Positions 26,568 through 35,446 of a stretch of DNA of 64,000 bases are shown one piece after another. The notes below the pieces were generated by a model, which was not told the DNA's origin, did no database searches, and worked only from the letters and a program-made list of their open reading frames with translations. A program made the translations under genes and the position numbers. The DNA comes from an uncultured Verrucomicrobiota bacterium. GTDB lineage: Bacteria; Verrucomicrobiota; Kiritimatiellia; CAIVKH01. Numbering within the stretch: position 1 is the first letter of the stretch; every line of letters begins with the position of its first letter. The stretch spans positions 1 through 64,000 of the forward strand of contig CALKUH010000017.1 of assembly GCA_937996795.1 (NCBI GenBank). Direction: 5' to 3'.

Positions 26568-29192
26568 GTGCACAAAAAGTTTTTACAGACGTTGGAAGCG
26601 CTGAAAAAAGTTTTTACAGACGTTGCAAACGGGGCGCGCCGCTTCGGCGGGGTCGCGCTGCTGGCGTTCGTCTGCGCGTGCGGGGTCGGCGGCGTGGCGC
26701 GGGCGGAGGCGCCGGCGCGGTTTGAGAAGGATCCGAACTGGGTGGCGGGGCAGGCAGCGATGCGCGACGGGTTCCACGAGCTGGCGCGCCAGAAGTTCGA
26801 GACGTTCGTCGACAAGGCGTTTTTCAAGAGCACGAAGGCGCAGGGCACGCTGATGGCGGCGCAAGCGCTGTTCGCGCAGGGCAAGTATGCGGACACGGTG
26901 GCGCTGCTGGAGGAGCGCCGTGGATGGGCGTCGCGCGGGGATGTGGAGGGCGCGTATGTCTTCTGGATCGCGCGGGCGCAATTCGAGCTGGGCGATTACG
27001 CGGCGGTGACGCAGTCGCTGCACCGGTTTGAGCGCGAGTATCGGAGCGATCCGAATGCGGCGCAGGTGGCGCGGCTGCGCACGTTCGCGCAGATGCGGTT
27101 GGGAGAGCGCGAGGCGGCGCTGAAGAGTCTCGCGAATTTCCAGGAGCTGTATCCGGACGCGCCGGAGGTGCCGGACAATTTGCTGGATTGGGCGGGGCTG
27201 TTGCTGGAGGACGAGCGGAGCGCGGATGCGGAGCGGTTGTTGCGGCAGATCGTCGCGCGGCATCCGGGGCATGAGGCGGCGCAGTCGGCGCGGCTCTGGC
27301 TCGGACGCCTGCTCGTGGATCGCGGCGAGTACACCGAGGCGCTGGAGTTGCTGGATGCGCTGGCGCGCGCGCGCGGGCCGGCCACGGAGCCCGACACCCG
27401 CGCCGAGGCCTGGTTCGCGCTGGCCCGGATCGCGCAGGCGCAGACGAACCTCGCGGCGGCGATCGACGCGTATGAGCGCGGCGAGAAGGCGGCGGACGAC
27501 TTGGGGCTCAAACTTGAGCATCGTATCGCGCGCGGGCGTCTGCTCGCGGCGACGGGCCAGCAGGAACAGGCGCTGGCGCTGTTCGAGTCGGCGGTCGCCT
27601 CCGCGGCGAAGCACGAGGGGGCGGGCGAGGCGCAGCTTGCGCTGGCGGATGTGTTGTTGCAGATGGGGCGGCATGAGCGCGCACTGGAGGCCTATCAGGG
27701 GTATCTCGACGCGTTCGACGACAACGCGGGCGAGGCGCGGGCGCAGATGGGGCGCGGGTGGGCGCTGTGGCATCTGGCGCGCTACGCGGAGGCCGCGGCG
27801 GTGTTTGAGCGCGCGGCGGCGATCCAGCCGGAGTCGTCCGCGCGCGAGCAGGCGATGATCAAGACGGCGGACGCGCTGTTTGCGAACAACCAGTTCAAGT
27901 CCGCGGAGGACATGTACCGGCGCGCGCTCGAGGCTTTCCCGAACAGCGCGCTCGCGCCGCAGGTGCTGCTGCAGGTGGCCGAGAGCCAGGCGCGGCTGCG
28001 CGAGTTCGCGGCGGCCGAGCGCACGCTGGATGAGGTGGCGGCGCGGTTTTCCGCGGACCCGCTGGCGGTGCGTGCGATGATGCGCCGGGCGGCGCTGCAG
28101 GAGGAGCAGGGGCGCTGGCCCGAGGCGATGGCGCTGTATGACGGGCTGCTGACGAATACGCTGGCCTCCGTCGCGCGGGGCGAGGCCCTGTTGCGCGCGG
28201 GTGTTGCCGGCTATCGCGGCGGCGATTTCACATCCGCGCTGGAGCGGCTTGATCGCGTGCTGGCCGAGCAGCCGGAGGGCGTGTGGACGGAGCAGGCGAT
28301 GGCGTTGCGCGGGCGGGCGCTGCATTTAAATGGCGACACGCGTCGCGGATTGCAGGCGGCGCAGCAGTTCCTCGACCGCTATCCGAATTCCGCCGCCGTG
28401 CCGGAGCTGCGCTTTTGGATGTCGGAGCAGCATTTCAACCAGGGCGCCTATCGCGCGGCGGAGACGAACCTGCTCGACCTCGTGCGGGCGCATCCGCTGA
28501 GCGAGTGGGCCGATGATGCGCTGTACTGGGCGGGCCGGGCGGCGACCGCGCAGGGCGAGTACCGCCGCGCGCTGACGGCGTTTAACGAGGTGACGCGGGC
28601 CTACACCAATTCGGCGCTCGCGCCGGACGCGCGTTTCGCGCAGGGCGACGCGTTGAGCGAGCTCGGCGAATACGCCGGCGCGCTGCTGGCGTTCGACGAC
28701 GTGGTCCGCCGATTCCCCGGGCATCCGCTGGCGGACCGCGCGCGCGGGCGGCAGGGCGACTGCCAGTTCATGCTCGGCGCGGAGCGGCCGGAGCGCTACC
28801 AGGAGGCGATTGCGAGCTATCGGGCGTTGCTGGACAACCCGGCCGCGCCGCTTTCGCTTCGGCTGCAGGCCGAATTCAAGATCGGCCGCTGCTACGAGCG
28901 GCTCGACCGGACGGCCGACGCGTTCCGCTATTACGTCAACACCGTCTACGGCTGGCTCGCGGCACGGGACCGCGGGCAGTTCGCGGAGCCGGTCTGGTTT
29001 GTGCGCGCGGCCTTTGGCGCCGCGGCGCTGAAGGAGGCGGAGCAGCAGTGGGACGAGGCCATCCGCATCTATGAGCGGGTCATCGCCGCCGGGCTTCCGG
29101 CCGGCGCCGACGCGGAGAAACAGATACAAAAAATCCAAGGCCGCCGGGCCGCGCTGTTGAGCGATGCGCCGGCGGGGAGTGTGACGCGATGA
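26568..29192 (+). CDS. Large secreted TPR protein of an Exb/Tol-type operon
   Basis: 874 residues from GTG 26568 (TTG 26592 is an alternative). A membrane-spanning signal segment (GGVALLAFVCACGVGGVARA) is followed by about twenty TPR-like helical hairpins, for example FWIARAQFELGDYAAVTQSL and ALYWAGRAATAQGEYRRALT. These resemble the YbgF/CpoB and outer membrane assembly TPR families. It should be a periplasmic scaffold. Its 5' end is unusual: two copies of the palindrome TTTACAGACGTTGSAAR lie inside the open frame (26582-26629). Its stop overlaps exbB by 4 nt, so it heads a five-gene operon. Confidence 0.75.
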   Translation: MHKKFLQTLEALKKVFTDVANGARRFGGVALLAFVCACGVGGVARAEAPARFEKDPNWVAGQAAMRDGFHELARQKFETFVDKAFFKSTKAQGTLMAAQALFAQGKYADTVALLEERRGWASRGDVEGAYVFWIARAQFELGDYAAVTQSLHRFEREYRSDPNAAQVARLRTFAQMRLGEREAALKSLANFQELYPDAPEVPDNLLDWAGLLLEDERSADAERLLRQIVARHPGHEAAQSARLWLGRLLVDRGEYTEALELLDALARARGPATEPDTRAEAWFALARIAQAQTNLAAAIDAYERGEKAADDLGLKLEHRIARGRLLAATGQQEQALALFESAVASAAKHEGAGEAQLALADVLLQMGRHERALEAYQGYLDAFDDNAGEARAQMGRGWALWHLARYAEAAAVFERAAAIQPESSAREQAMIKTADALFANNQFKSAEDMYRRALEAFPNSALAPQVLLQVAESQARLREFAAAERTLDEVAARFSADPLAVRAMMRRAALQEEQGRWPEAMALYDGLLTNTLASVARGEALLRAGVAGYRGGDFTSALERLDRVLAEQPEGVWTEQAMALRGRALHLNGDTRRGLQAAQQFLDRYPNSAAVPELRFWMSEQHFNQGAYRAAETNLLDLVRAHPLSEWADDALYWAGRAATAQGEYRRALTAFNEVTRAYTNSALAPDARFAQGDALSELGEYAGALLAFDDVVRRFPGHPLADRARGRQGDCQFMLGAERPERYQEAIASYRALLDNPAAPLSLRLQAEFKIGRCYERLDRTADAFRYYVNTVYGWLAARDRGQFAEPVWFVRAAFGAAALKEAEQQWDEAIRIYERVIAAGLPAGADAEKQIQKIQGRRAALLSDAPAGSVTR
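26582..26629 (+). repeat. Paired 17-bp palindrome, locus A
   Basis: TTTACAGACGTTGGAAG (26582-26598) and TTTACAGACGTTGCAAA (26613-26629) lie 31 bp apart, each preceded by AAAAAGTT. The identical core also occurs as a 31-bp-spaced pair at 59547-59594 and in inverted orientation at 44376-44440. Confidence 0.8.
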
Positions 29193-29815
29193 TGCATGTG
29201 ATGCAATTGGGCGGGCCGGTGTTGTGGGTGGTCGGCGCGGTCTGCGCGATCATCGTGTTCCTGATCGGGATGAACCTGCTGCACCTGCACCGCGCCTCGC
29301 TGCGCGGCGGGGATTTCCTGTCCGGCATTTTCAACAACCTGCAGCGCGGAAATGACATGGAGGCCGTCGCACTGTGCGACGAGACGCCGGGGCCGGTGTC
29401 CGAGATGGCGCGCGTCGCGATTCTGGAACGGCGCCAGGGTGCGCCGCGCATCCGCCAGGTCATGGAGGAGGTCGGCGCCATTGAAATCGCGCGGCTGGAG
29501 CGCGGACTCCCGCTGCTGCTGGCGCTGGCGCAGCTCGCGCCGATGCTCGGCCTGCTCGGCACCGCGGTGGGGATGTGGCAGATGGTGGACACCTTGTACC
29601 AGCAGGCCCCGCTGGTGCATGCGGGCGATCTCGGCGGCGGTCTGCGCATGGCGTTGCTGACGACGATTGGCGGGTTGTCCGCGGGGTTGATCGGCTATTT
29701 CGGCCACGCGTGCCTGGTGACGCGGGTGGGCCAGGTGGTGACGGAAATGGAGCGCGCCTACCTGCAGATCGCGCACTTCCTCACGCAATTACCCGAGCCG
29801 CGCGAGGGCGCCTGA
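29189..29815 (+). CDS. exbB: ExbB/TolQ/MotA-family proton channel protein
   Basis: 208 residues. TM1 lies near the N-terminus (VLWVVGAVCAIIVFLIGM). A cytoplasmic domain follows, then the signature pair of membrane helices with LALAQLAPMLGLLGTAVGMW and MALLTTIGGLSAGLIGYF. ExbB pentamers use the proton gradient with ExbD to energise TonB- or Tol-like systems. It overlaps the TPR gene by 4 nt and precedes exbD by one base. Confidence 0.9.
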   Translation: MMHVMQLGGPVLWVVGAVCAIIVFLIGMNLLHLHRASLRGGDFLSGIFNNLQRGNDMEAVALCDETPGPVSEMARVAILERRQGAPRIRQVMEEVGAIEIARLERGLPLLLALAQLAPMLGLLGTAVGMWQMVDTLYQQAPLVHAGDLGGGLRMALLTTIGGLSAGLIGYFGHACLVTRVGQVVTEMERAYLQIAHFLTQLPEPREGA

Positions 29816-29816
29816 C

Positions 29817-30275
29817 ATGGCCCCGTCGATCGAGATGCCGTCGGAACGGCTGTGCATCTTCCGCCGCCATTTCAGGGCGGCGAACCGCGCGCCGCGCGCC
29901 TTCCTGACCGTTGCGCCCTGGGTGGATTTCGCGCTGCTCATCCTGCTCGTGCTGATCCAGCAGTCCGCGAGTGTCCTGCGCCCCGGCGTGCGCATGGAGT
30001 TGCCGGCGGCGCCGTTCGCGGACGGCATGCGGCCGGATGCGCTGGTGCTGACCGTTCCGCAGGAGGGGATGTTCTTTTTCCAGGACGAGCGCCTGACGAT
30101 GGATGGCGTTTCCCTGGCGCTCGCGCGTGCGTCGCGCGCCCGTCCCGACGCGGCCTTGATCATTGAGGCGGACGAGCGCGTTGCGCACGGCACGCTGGTC
30201 TCGCTGTACAACATGGCGCGCGCCTCCGGCATACGCGAAGTGTTGCTGGCCTCGCGCCTGGAGAAACACCCGTGA
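29817..30275 (+). CDS. exbD: ExbD/TolR-family biopolymer transport protein
   Basis: 152 residues with one N-terminal TM helix bearing the key membrane aspartate in VAPWVDFALLILLVLI. A periplasmic domain follows with VRMELPAAPFADG and DAALIIEADERVAHG, the typical ExbD order. It forms the stator dimer inside the ExbB ring. A second ExbD is often present in such operons but is missing here. Confidence 0.88.
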   Translation: MAPSIEMPSERLCIFRRHFRAANRAPRAFLTVAPWVDFALLILLVLIQQSASVLRPGVRMELPAAPFADGMRPDALVLTVPQEGMFFFQDERLTMDGVSLALARASRARPDAALIIEADERVAHGTLVSLYNMARASGIREVLLASRLEKHP

Positions 30276-31057
30276 GGAGCCGCCACGCGCTGCAACGCGC
30301 GCGCGAAGCCGCGCTCGCCGCGCTGATGGCCGCGGCGTTCATGGCGGGGTGGGCCTGGCTCGCCGAGGCGACGTGGACCACGCCGCCCGACGCGCGCACC
30401 GCGCCGCAAGTGACGCGGCTGGCGCATTGGCCTGACGCGGCGGAGGGTCCCGGCGCGATGGCGTGGGACCGCGATCCGCGCGCCCTCTGGTCGCCGGTGT
30501 TGTTCGCGCTGCCGACGGCGGTGGGGTTCAGCGCGCCCCGTCAGCCCGGCGAACAGGCTGCGGCGGCGCCGTGGCTGGCTTCGCGCGACGGCGGCGGTCT
30601 GCTGTTGCAATGGCTGCCCTCCGCGCCGCCGCCCGTGCCCGCCCTGCAACCGCGCACGCGGGCGGAGGTCGATGAAGCACTGGCGAACCGGTGGACCCGT
30701 GTGCCCCGGCCCGGCGATCCCTTCTCATCGGCCCCGGTCACGGGCGCCGTGCTGCATCTCGAATGGCCGGATGGCGCGCCGGATCTCGCCGGCCCCGTGC
30801 CGGACCTGCTGTCGCCGCCCGCCGCACCGGACGAGCGCGGATGGGAGCTTGCCGCCACGCTGTATGTTTCCGAGCGCGGCGATGTGCAGGGCGTATTCCT
30901 GGAGCCGAACAACGTGCCGCGCGAGCGCGCCGAGCAGGTGGTCCGCCAGCTCCGGCGCATCCGCCTGAACCCCGGCCGCGCGCAGCAGGTGCGCATTGCG
31001 CTCATGTTGCAACGGCCGGCGCTGCTGCGCGCCGACCGCGCGGGGGAGGCGCCGTGA
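30272..31057 (+). CDS. Single-pass envelope protein, possible TonB-like energy transducer
   Basis: 261 residues from a GTG that overlaps the exbD stop by 4 nt. One N-terminal membrane helix (ALAALMAAAFMAGWAWLA) is followed by a long Pro/Ala-rich periplasmic stretch. A C-terminal domain with LAATLYVSERGDVQGVFLEP and QVVRQLRRIRLNPG loosely recalls the TonB C-terminal beta-alpha-beta-beta fold. Operon position after exbB-exbD supports a TonB or TolA role, but the sequence match is weak. Confidence 0.5.
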   Translation: MRSRHALQRAREAALAALMAAAFMAGWAWLAEATWTTPPDARTAPQVTRLAHWPDAAEGPGAMAWDRDPRALWSPVLFALPTAVGFSAPRQPGEQAAAAPWLASRDGGGLLLQWLPSAPPPVPALQPRTRAEVDEALANRWTRVPRPGDPFSSAPVTGAVLHLEWPDGAPDLAGPVPDLLSPPAAPDERGWELAATLYVSERGDVQGVFLEPNNVPRERAEQVVRQLRRIRLNPGRAQQVRIALMLQRPALLRADRAGEAP

Positions 31058-31287
31058 ACGCCGACTGGTCCACCGCCGCGCTCTGGGTCCCGCCGGTTTT
31101 CGCCCTTGTGATGATTTTCGGCGCATGGATATATTACGCGACCCGCAAGGGCTTGCCGGACAATCCGTGGTCCGCGGGCCGCCTCTACCGGTGCGCCTCC
31201 TGCGGGCGCATCTATGTGGAACCCCGCCAGGTCCCCATGTCCCGCTGTCCCGATTGCGACCGTTTGAACGAAGCGCCGGCGCGTTGA
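31054..31287 (+). CDS. Small membrane protein with a zinc-ribbon tail
   Basis: 77 residues from a GTG overlapping the previous stop. One TM helix (ALWVPPVFALVMIFGAWIYY) precedes a cytoplasmic or periplasmic ribbon with two CxxC pairs, YRCASCGRIY and SRCPDCDRLN. I do not recognise a family. As last gene of the TPR-ExbBD operon it could help assemble or sense the complex. Confidence 0.6.
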   Translation: MNADWSTAALWVPPVFALVMIFGAWIYYATRKGLPDNPWSAGRLYRCASCGRIYVEPRQVPMSRCPDCDRLNEAPAR

Positions 31288-31308
31288 CGCCGGCCGGAAA
31301 GACACACC

Positions 31309-32637
31309 ATGAGCCGCGAGTCCAACGAAACCCCCGTCGTGAAGATCAACCTGCTGAAGTGGACGCCGTCCAGCCCCACGCAGGGCGTCCTCGACTTCAT
31401 CGTGCGTCCCTCCGTCCTGCCGGAGGCGGAAGCGACCGCGCGCCGCGTGCTCGACGACATCCGCGCGCGCGGCGATGCCGCGGTCTGCGAATATGCGGCC
31501 CAGTTTGACGACAGCAAACTCGCGCCCGCGAAACTCGCCGTGACGAAGGCCGAGCGCATGGCCGCGCTCGACAAGGTGGATGGCGAATTCAAGAAGGCCG
31601 CGGGCGAGGCGCTTGCGCGCATCCAGAAATTCGCGAAAGCCGGTCTGCGCAAGGACTGGAACATCCTCACGCCGAAGGGCGGGGCGCTCGGCGAGCAGTT
31701 CCAGCCAATGGACCGCGTCGGGTGCTACATCCCCGGCGGCGCGGCGCCGCTGGCGTCCACCGCGCTGATGACCGTGGGCCTCGCGCGCGCGGCGGGCGTG
31801 CAGGAGATTGTCGCCTGCACGCCGGCGGAGAAGGGCGGCAAGCTCAACGCGAACGTGCTCTATGCGCTCGACCTCGCAGGTGCGACGGAAATCTACCGCA
31901 TCGGCGGCATCCAGGCCATCGGCGCGATGGCGTACGGCACGAAGACCATCGCGAAGGTGCAGAAAATTGTCGGCCCCGGCGGCCCGTATGTGACCGCTGC
32001 GAAGAAGCTGGTGTACGGCGACGTGGACCTCGACATGGTCGCCGGTCCGAGCGAAGTCGCGATTCTCGCGGACGACTCCGCCGTCGCCAAACACGTCGCG
32101 GCGGACCTGCTCGCGCAGGCGGAACATGGAACGGGCCACGAGCGCGCGCTGCTGGTGACGTCCTCGCCGCAACTCGCGTATGCCGTCAGCGAGGAGCTGC
32201 CGCGCCAGGCCGCCGAGCTGGAGGCCTCCGCGGCGGTGTACCGCGTGCTCAACGAAGGCACGCTCATCGCGATCGTGGACAACCTCGACATCGGCATGAA
32301 CCTGATCAACGACTTCGCGCCGGAGCACCTGGAAATCATGTGCCGGGAGCCGCGCATCTGGCTCAAGAAAGTGCGCCGCGCGGGCGCGGTCTTCATCGGG
32401 CCGTGGACGCCGGAATGCGCCGGCGATTTCGTCGCGGGCCCCAGCCACGTGCTCCCGACCGGCGGCACCGCGGCGTTGTTTTCCGGCCTGACGGTCGATT
32501 CCTTCCGCCGCCGCACGAGCTACATTTCCTTCACCCGCGCCGACCTGCAGGAGGTCCTCCCCGCGATCGACCAGTTCTCCCGCGTCGAACGTCTCCCCGC
32601 CCACGGCCGCTCGGCCAAGATCCGGTTCGAGAAGTAG
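31309..32637 (+). CDS. hisD: Histidinol dehydrogenase
   Basis: 442 residues, the usual HisD length. Motifs in order: GCYIPGGAAPLASTALMT, RIGGIQAIGAMAYGT, IVGPGGPYVTAAKKLVYG, DMVAGPSEVAILAD and the catalytic/zinc regions LLAQAEHGTGHERALLV and NDFAPEHLEIM. It oxidises L-histidinol to histidine in two NAD-dependent steps. It precedes hisC by 10 bp, so the two form a partial histidine operon. No other his gene is in the window. Confidence 0.96.
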   Translation: MSRESNETPVVKINLLKWTPSSPTQGVLDFIVRPSVLPEAEATARRVLDDIRARGDAAVCEYAAQFDDSKLAPAKLAVTKAERMAALDKVDGEFKKAAGEALARIQKFAKAGLRKDWNILTPKGGALGEQFQPMDRVGCYIPGGAAPLASTALMTVGLARAAGVQEIVACTPAEKGGKLNANVLYALDLAGATEIYRIGGIQAIGAMAYGTKTIAKVQKIVGPGGPYVTAAKKLVYGDVDLDMVAGPSEVAILADDSAVAKHVAADLLAQAEHGTGHERALLVTSSPQLAYAVSEELPRQAAELEASAAVYRVLNEGTLIAIVDNLDIGMNLINDFAPEHLEIMCREPRIWLKKVRRAGAVFIGPWTPECAGDFVAGPSHVLPTGGTAALFSGLTVDSFRRRTSYISFTRADLQEVLPAIDQFSRVERLPAHGRSAKIRFEK

Positions 32638-32647
32638 GGTTGCCCGC

Positions 32648-33685
32648 ATGACGCTCATCCGTTCATCCGTGGCCGCGTTGACGCCGTACACGCCGGGCGA
32701 GCAGCCGCGTGTGCCGGGGTTGATCAAACTTAATACGAACGAGAATCCGTATCCGCCGTCGCCGCGGGTCGCGGAGGCGCTGCGTGGATTCTCCGCCGAG
32801 TCGTTGCGACTCTATCCGGACCCGATGGCGGTCCAGCTTCGGACGATGATTGCCGGGTTGCACGGTTGCGCGGTGGAGCAGGTGTTTGCCGGGAACGGCT
32901 CCGATGAGGTGTTGGCGCTGTGCACGCGCGCGTTTGTGGAGCTGGGCGGAACCATTGGCTTTTTCGATCCGTCCTATTCGCTGTACCCTGTGCTTTCCGC
33001 GATCGCCGACGTCCGCGTGCTGCCGGTTCCGTTGGATGAGCACTTCGGCCTCCCGCATCCCCTCGCGCAGCCGGCGTCGCTCTTTTTCCTCACCACGCCG
33101 AACGCGCCCACGGGCCTGTTGTATCCGCGCGCCGGGGTGGAGGCGTTTTGCCGGGCGCAGGCGGGTGTTGTGGTCCTCGACGAGGCGTACGCCGATTTCG
33201 CCCCGGATTCCTTCGCGGACCTCGCGCTGCGCCTGCCGAATGTCCTCGTCTCGCGCTCGCTGTCGAAGTCGTATTCCCTTGCCGGGTTGCGCCTGGGGTA
33301 TGCGATCGGTCCGGCGCCGCTCATCGAGGCGCTCTACAAGATCAAGGATTCCTACAACCTCGATGCGCTGACGCAGGCGCTCGGCGCGGCGGCGCTCGGG
33401 GACCAGGCGTGGATGTGCGCGAATGCGGAAAAGATCATCGCCACCCGCGAACGCGTGGCGCGCGACCTGCGCGCGCGGCAGTGGACGGTCCTGCCGTCCG
33501 CGGCGAATTTCCTTTTCGCGCGCCCGGCGCGCAAGCCGGCCCGTGCGGTGTTTGACGACCTGCGCGCGCGCAACATCCTGGTGCGCCATTTCCCCGGCCC
33601 GCGAACGGGCGAGTATCTCCGCATCACCATCGGCACCGATGAACAAATGGATGCGTTGCTTTCCGCGCTGGATGCGACGGCATGA
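32648..33685 (+). CDS. hisC: Histidinol-phosphate aminotransferase
   Basis: 345 residues, class II PLP aminotransferase. It has IKLNTNENPYPPSP at the substrate site, NGSDEVLALC, TTPNAPTGLLYP, VVLDEAYADF and the Schiff-base lysine in SRSLSKSYSLAGLRLGY (Lys207). It transaminates imidazole-acetol phosphate in histidine synthesis. It is directly downstream of hisD and overlaps the following DUF3592 gene by 4 nt. Confidence 0.95.
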   Translation: MTLIRSSVAALTPYTPGEQPRVPGLIKLNTNENPYPPSPRVAEALRGFSAESLRLYPDPMAVQLRTMIAGLHGCAVEQVFAGNGSDEVLALCTRAFVELGGTIGFFDPSYSLYPVLSAIADVRVLPVPLDEHFGLPHPLAQPASLFFLTTPNAPTGLLYPRAGVEAFCRAQAGVVVLDEAYADFAPDSFADLALRLPNVLVSRSLSKSYSLAGLRLGYAIGPAPLIEALYKIKDSYNLDALTQALGAAALGDQAWMCANAEKIIATRERVARDLRARQWTVLPSAANFLFARPARKPARAVFDDLRARNILVRHFPGPRTGEYLRITIGTDEQMDALLSALDATA

Positions 33686-34902
33686 AAAGCCGTTCGAGAA
33701 CGGCATCGATTTTCCTCCTCTTTTTTGGGCTGCCCTTTGCCGGGGTCGGCCTGTTTGTCGGGAGCCTTGCGTATCGCGCCACCACGGAGGGCGAGCAGAT
33801 GCGCCAGTGGCAGGTGGTCACGGGCCGCCTGCTGGAAACTGAACTGGTCACGTCACGCGGCGACAAGTCCACGACCTACAGGGCCACCGCGCGCTATCGT
33901 TACGTGGTGGATGGACGCCCGTACGAGGGCGAGCGCGTCGGGCTGCACCGCGGGTCGGACAACATCGGCGCCTGGCACGCGGACCGGCATCGCGAATTGC
34001 AGCAGGCGCTGCGCGAGGGTGGTGCGATTCCCGTGTACGTGAATCCGGCGGACCCTTCGCAAGCCGTCCTTTTCCCCGGCGCCCGCCGGGAGCTCCTGTG
34101 GTTCTATGCGCTGTTTGGCGGCGTATTTGCCCTCGCGGGGCTCGGCATCTCGACGGGTGGCGTCGTGGCGTTTATCAAGAGCCGCTCCTCGGGCCGGCTC
34201 GCGGCCGCTTTTCCCGCCGAGCCGTGGCGCTGGCGCGCGGATTGGGCGGCCGGGCGGGTGCGCTCCAGCACGCGCGCGGCGGCGATCGGCCTGATGTGCT
34301 TTGCCGTTTTCTGGTCGGTGTTTGTCAGCGTCTTCCTCATCCTCGCGCTGCAAAATCCGCGCGATGTGCCGGTGCCCGCGTGGGTGGTCATCGGGCTGTT
34401 CCAGTGCATCGGGCTCGCCCTGCTGGCGTGGTCCGTGCGGAGCCTGCTGGTGGCGAAACGCTACGGCGCCGCGATTTTCCACCTGGCATCGGTGCCCGGC
34501 GTGCTGGGCGGCTCGCTGGCGGGTGTCGTGGCGCTGCCGAGCTATGCGGAGCCGTACGAATCGTATCGCGTGAGCCTTGCCTGCGAGCGGCAGGTGCGCC
34601 GCGGAAAAAACACCAGCACGGAGACCGTGTGGAGCGCGGAACGGGAGCTGGACCCGGCGGCGTTGCCGGCGCGGATGGACGGCGTGCAGGTCCCGGTCCT
34701 CTTTGGCCTCCCGCTGGATCTCCCGCCCAGCGGCCACCCGGTGACGTGGCGCCTGCGCGTGCGCGCGAAGCAGCCGGGGGTGGATGTGGACGTCCAGTTC
34801 GAGGTGCCGGTCTTCCGGACGGAGGCGAGCCGGGCGGATTTCCAGCTCGACGAGGCGCCGTACGCGCGATACCTGCGCGCTACTCCGCGCGCAGCGCCTT
34901 GA
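33682..34902 (+). CDS. DUF3592-type membrane protein
   Basis: 406 residues. The N-terminal TM (FLLFFGLPFAGVGLFVGSLA) is followed by an extracytoplasmic domain with YRYVVDGRPYEGERVGLH and IPVYVNPADPSQAVLFPG, the hallmark of DUF3592. Further TM helices lie near residues 135-160, 200-220 and 233-255, and a beta-rich C-terminal domain ends the protein. Function unknown. It is translationally coupled to hisC and overlaps tadA convergently by 23 bp. Confidence 0.72.
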   Translation: MKSRSRTASIFLLFFGLPFAGVGLFVGSLAYRATTEGEQMRQWQVVTGRLLETELVTSRGDKSTTYRATARYRYVVDGRPYEGERVGLHRGSDNIGAWHADRHRELQQALREGGAIPVYVNPADPSQAVLFPGARRELLWFYALFGGVFALAGLGISTGGVVAFIKSRSSGRLAAAFPAEPWRWRADWAAGRVRSSTRAAAIGLMCFAVFWSVFVSVFLILALQNPRDVPVPAWVVIGLFQCIGLALLAWSVRSLLVAKRYGAAIFHLASVPGVLGGSLAGVVALPSYAEPYESYRVSLACERQVRRGKNTSTETVWSAERELDPAALPARMDGVQVPVLFGLPLDLPPSGHPVTWRLRVRAKQPGVDVDVQFEVPVFRTEASRADFQLDEAPYARYLRATPRAAP

Positions 34903-35371
34903 AGAACGATTGGAGGATGACGCGGCAGTCCTCCTCCATGAAGCCGGCGCGATACTGGCAGCGGTGATTCAGCGTGTCGCTCTGCAGGATCTGGAATTTG
35001 GAGACCGCGCCCCCGCGCTGCGGATCGCTCAATCCCCAGACGACCATCGGAAGCCGCGCGAGGATGATGGCGCCGGCGCACATGGGGCAGGGCTCTTTCG
35101 TCACGTAGAGCACGCAATCGTTCAGCCGCCAGTCACCCAGCGCCGCCGCCGCCTGGGTGATCGCGATCACCTCCGCGTGGGCGGTGGGGTCTTTCAGCGT
35201 CTCGACCTGGTTGCAGGCCTGGGCCACGAGGCGGGCGCCGTGGAAGATCGCCGCGCCAATCGGAACTTCCTTCATCTCGGCGGCGCGCCGGGCCTGGCGC
35301 AAGGCCACGCCCATGTGGTCCGCGCGGGGCGTCCACAAGGCATCGGTCAGGGAGGGGCACTCGTCAGGCAT
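34880..35371 (-). CDS. tadA: tRNA-specific adenosine deaminase TadA
   Basis: 163 residues in the cytidine deaminase fold. The zinc site is complete: HAE at 65-67 and PCPMC at 94-98 (Cys95, Cys98). The C-terminal segment LNHRCQYRAGFMEEDCRVIL is TadA-like, although the branch is somewhat divergent from E. coli TadA, and guanine deaminase-type relatives share the motifs. TadA makes inosine at the wobble base of tRNA-Arg(ACG). TAGCAT ends 6 nt before ATG 35371, supporting this start and a leaderless mRNA. Confidence 0.85.
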   Translation of the reverse strand: MPDECPSLTDALWTPRADHMGVALRQARRAAEMKEVPIGAAIFHGARLVAQACNQVETLKDPTAHAEVIAITQAAAALGDWRLNDCVLYVTKEPCPMCAGAIILARLPMVVWGLSDPQRGGAVSKFQILQSDTLNHRCQYRAGFMEEDCRVILQSFFKALRAE

Positions 35372-35412
35372 GGGTCGATGCTAGCGCGGCGGGGCGCGGC
35401 GCGCCATTTGAT

Positions 35413-35440
35413 TTGACAACCGGTCTCATCCTCCTAGATT
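35413..35440 (+). promoter_or_regulatory. Predicted leaderless promoter of lipA
   Basis: TTGACA (35413-35418), a 16-nt spacer and TAGATT (35435-35440) are followed by CGACCC and the ATG at 35447. It is the clearest consensus promoter in the window, and transcription should start at the initiation codon. Confidence 0.65.
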
Positions 35441-35446
35441 CGACCC

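Noticed and set aside
26574..26629. CRISPR array
   Set aside because: Only two repeat units, a 14-bp gap between them and no cas gene. The same pair recurs at other loci as a fixed unit.
34880..34902. Frameshift at the overlap of the DUF3592 and tadA genes
   Set aside because: The genes converge and each ends normally; a short tail-to-tail overlap is common in compact genomes.
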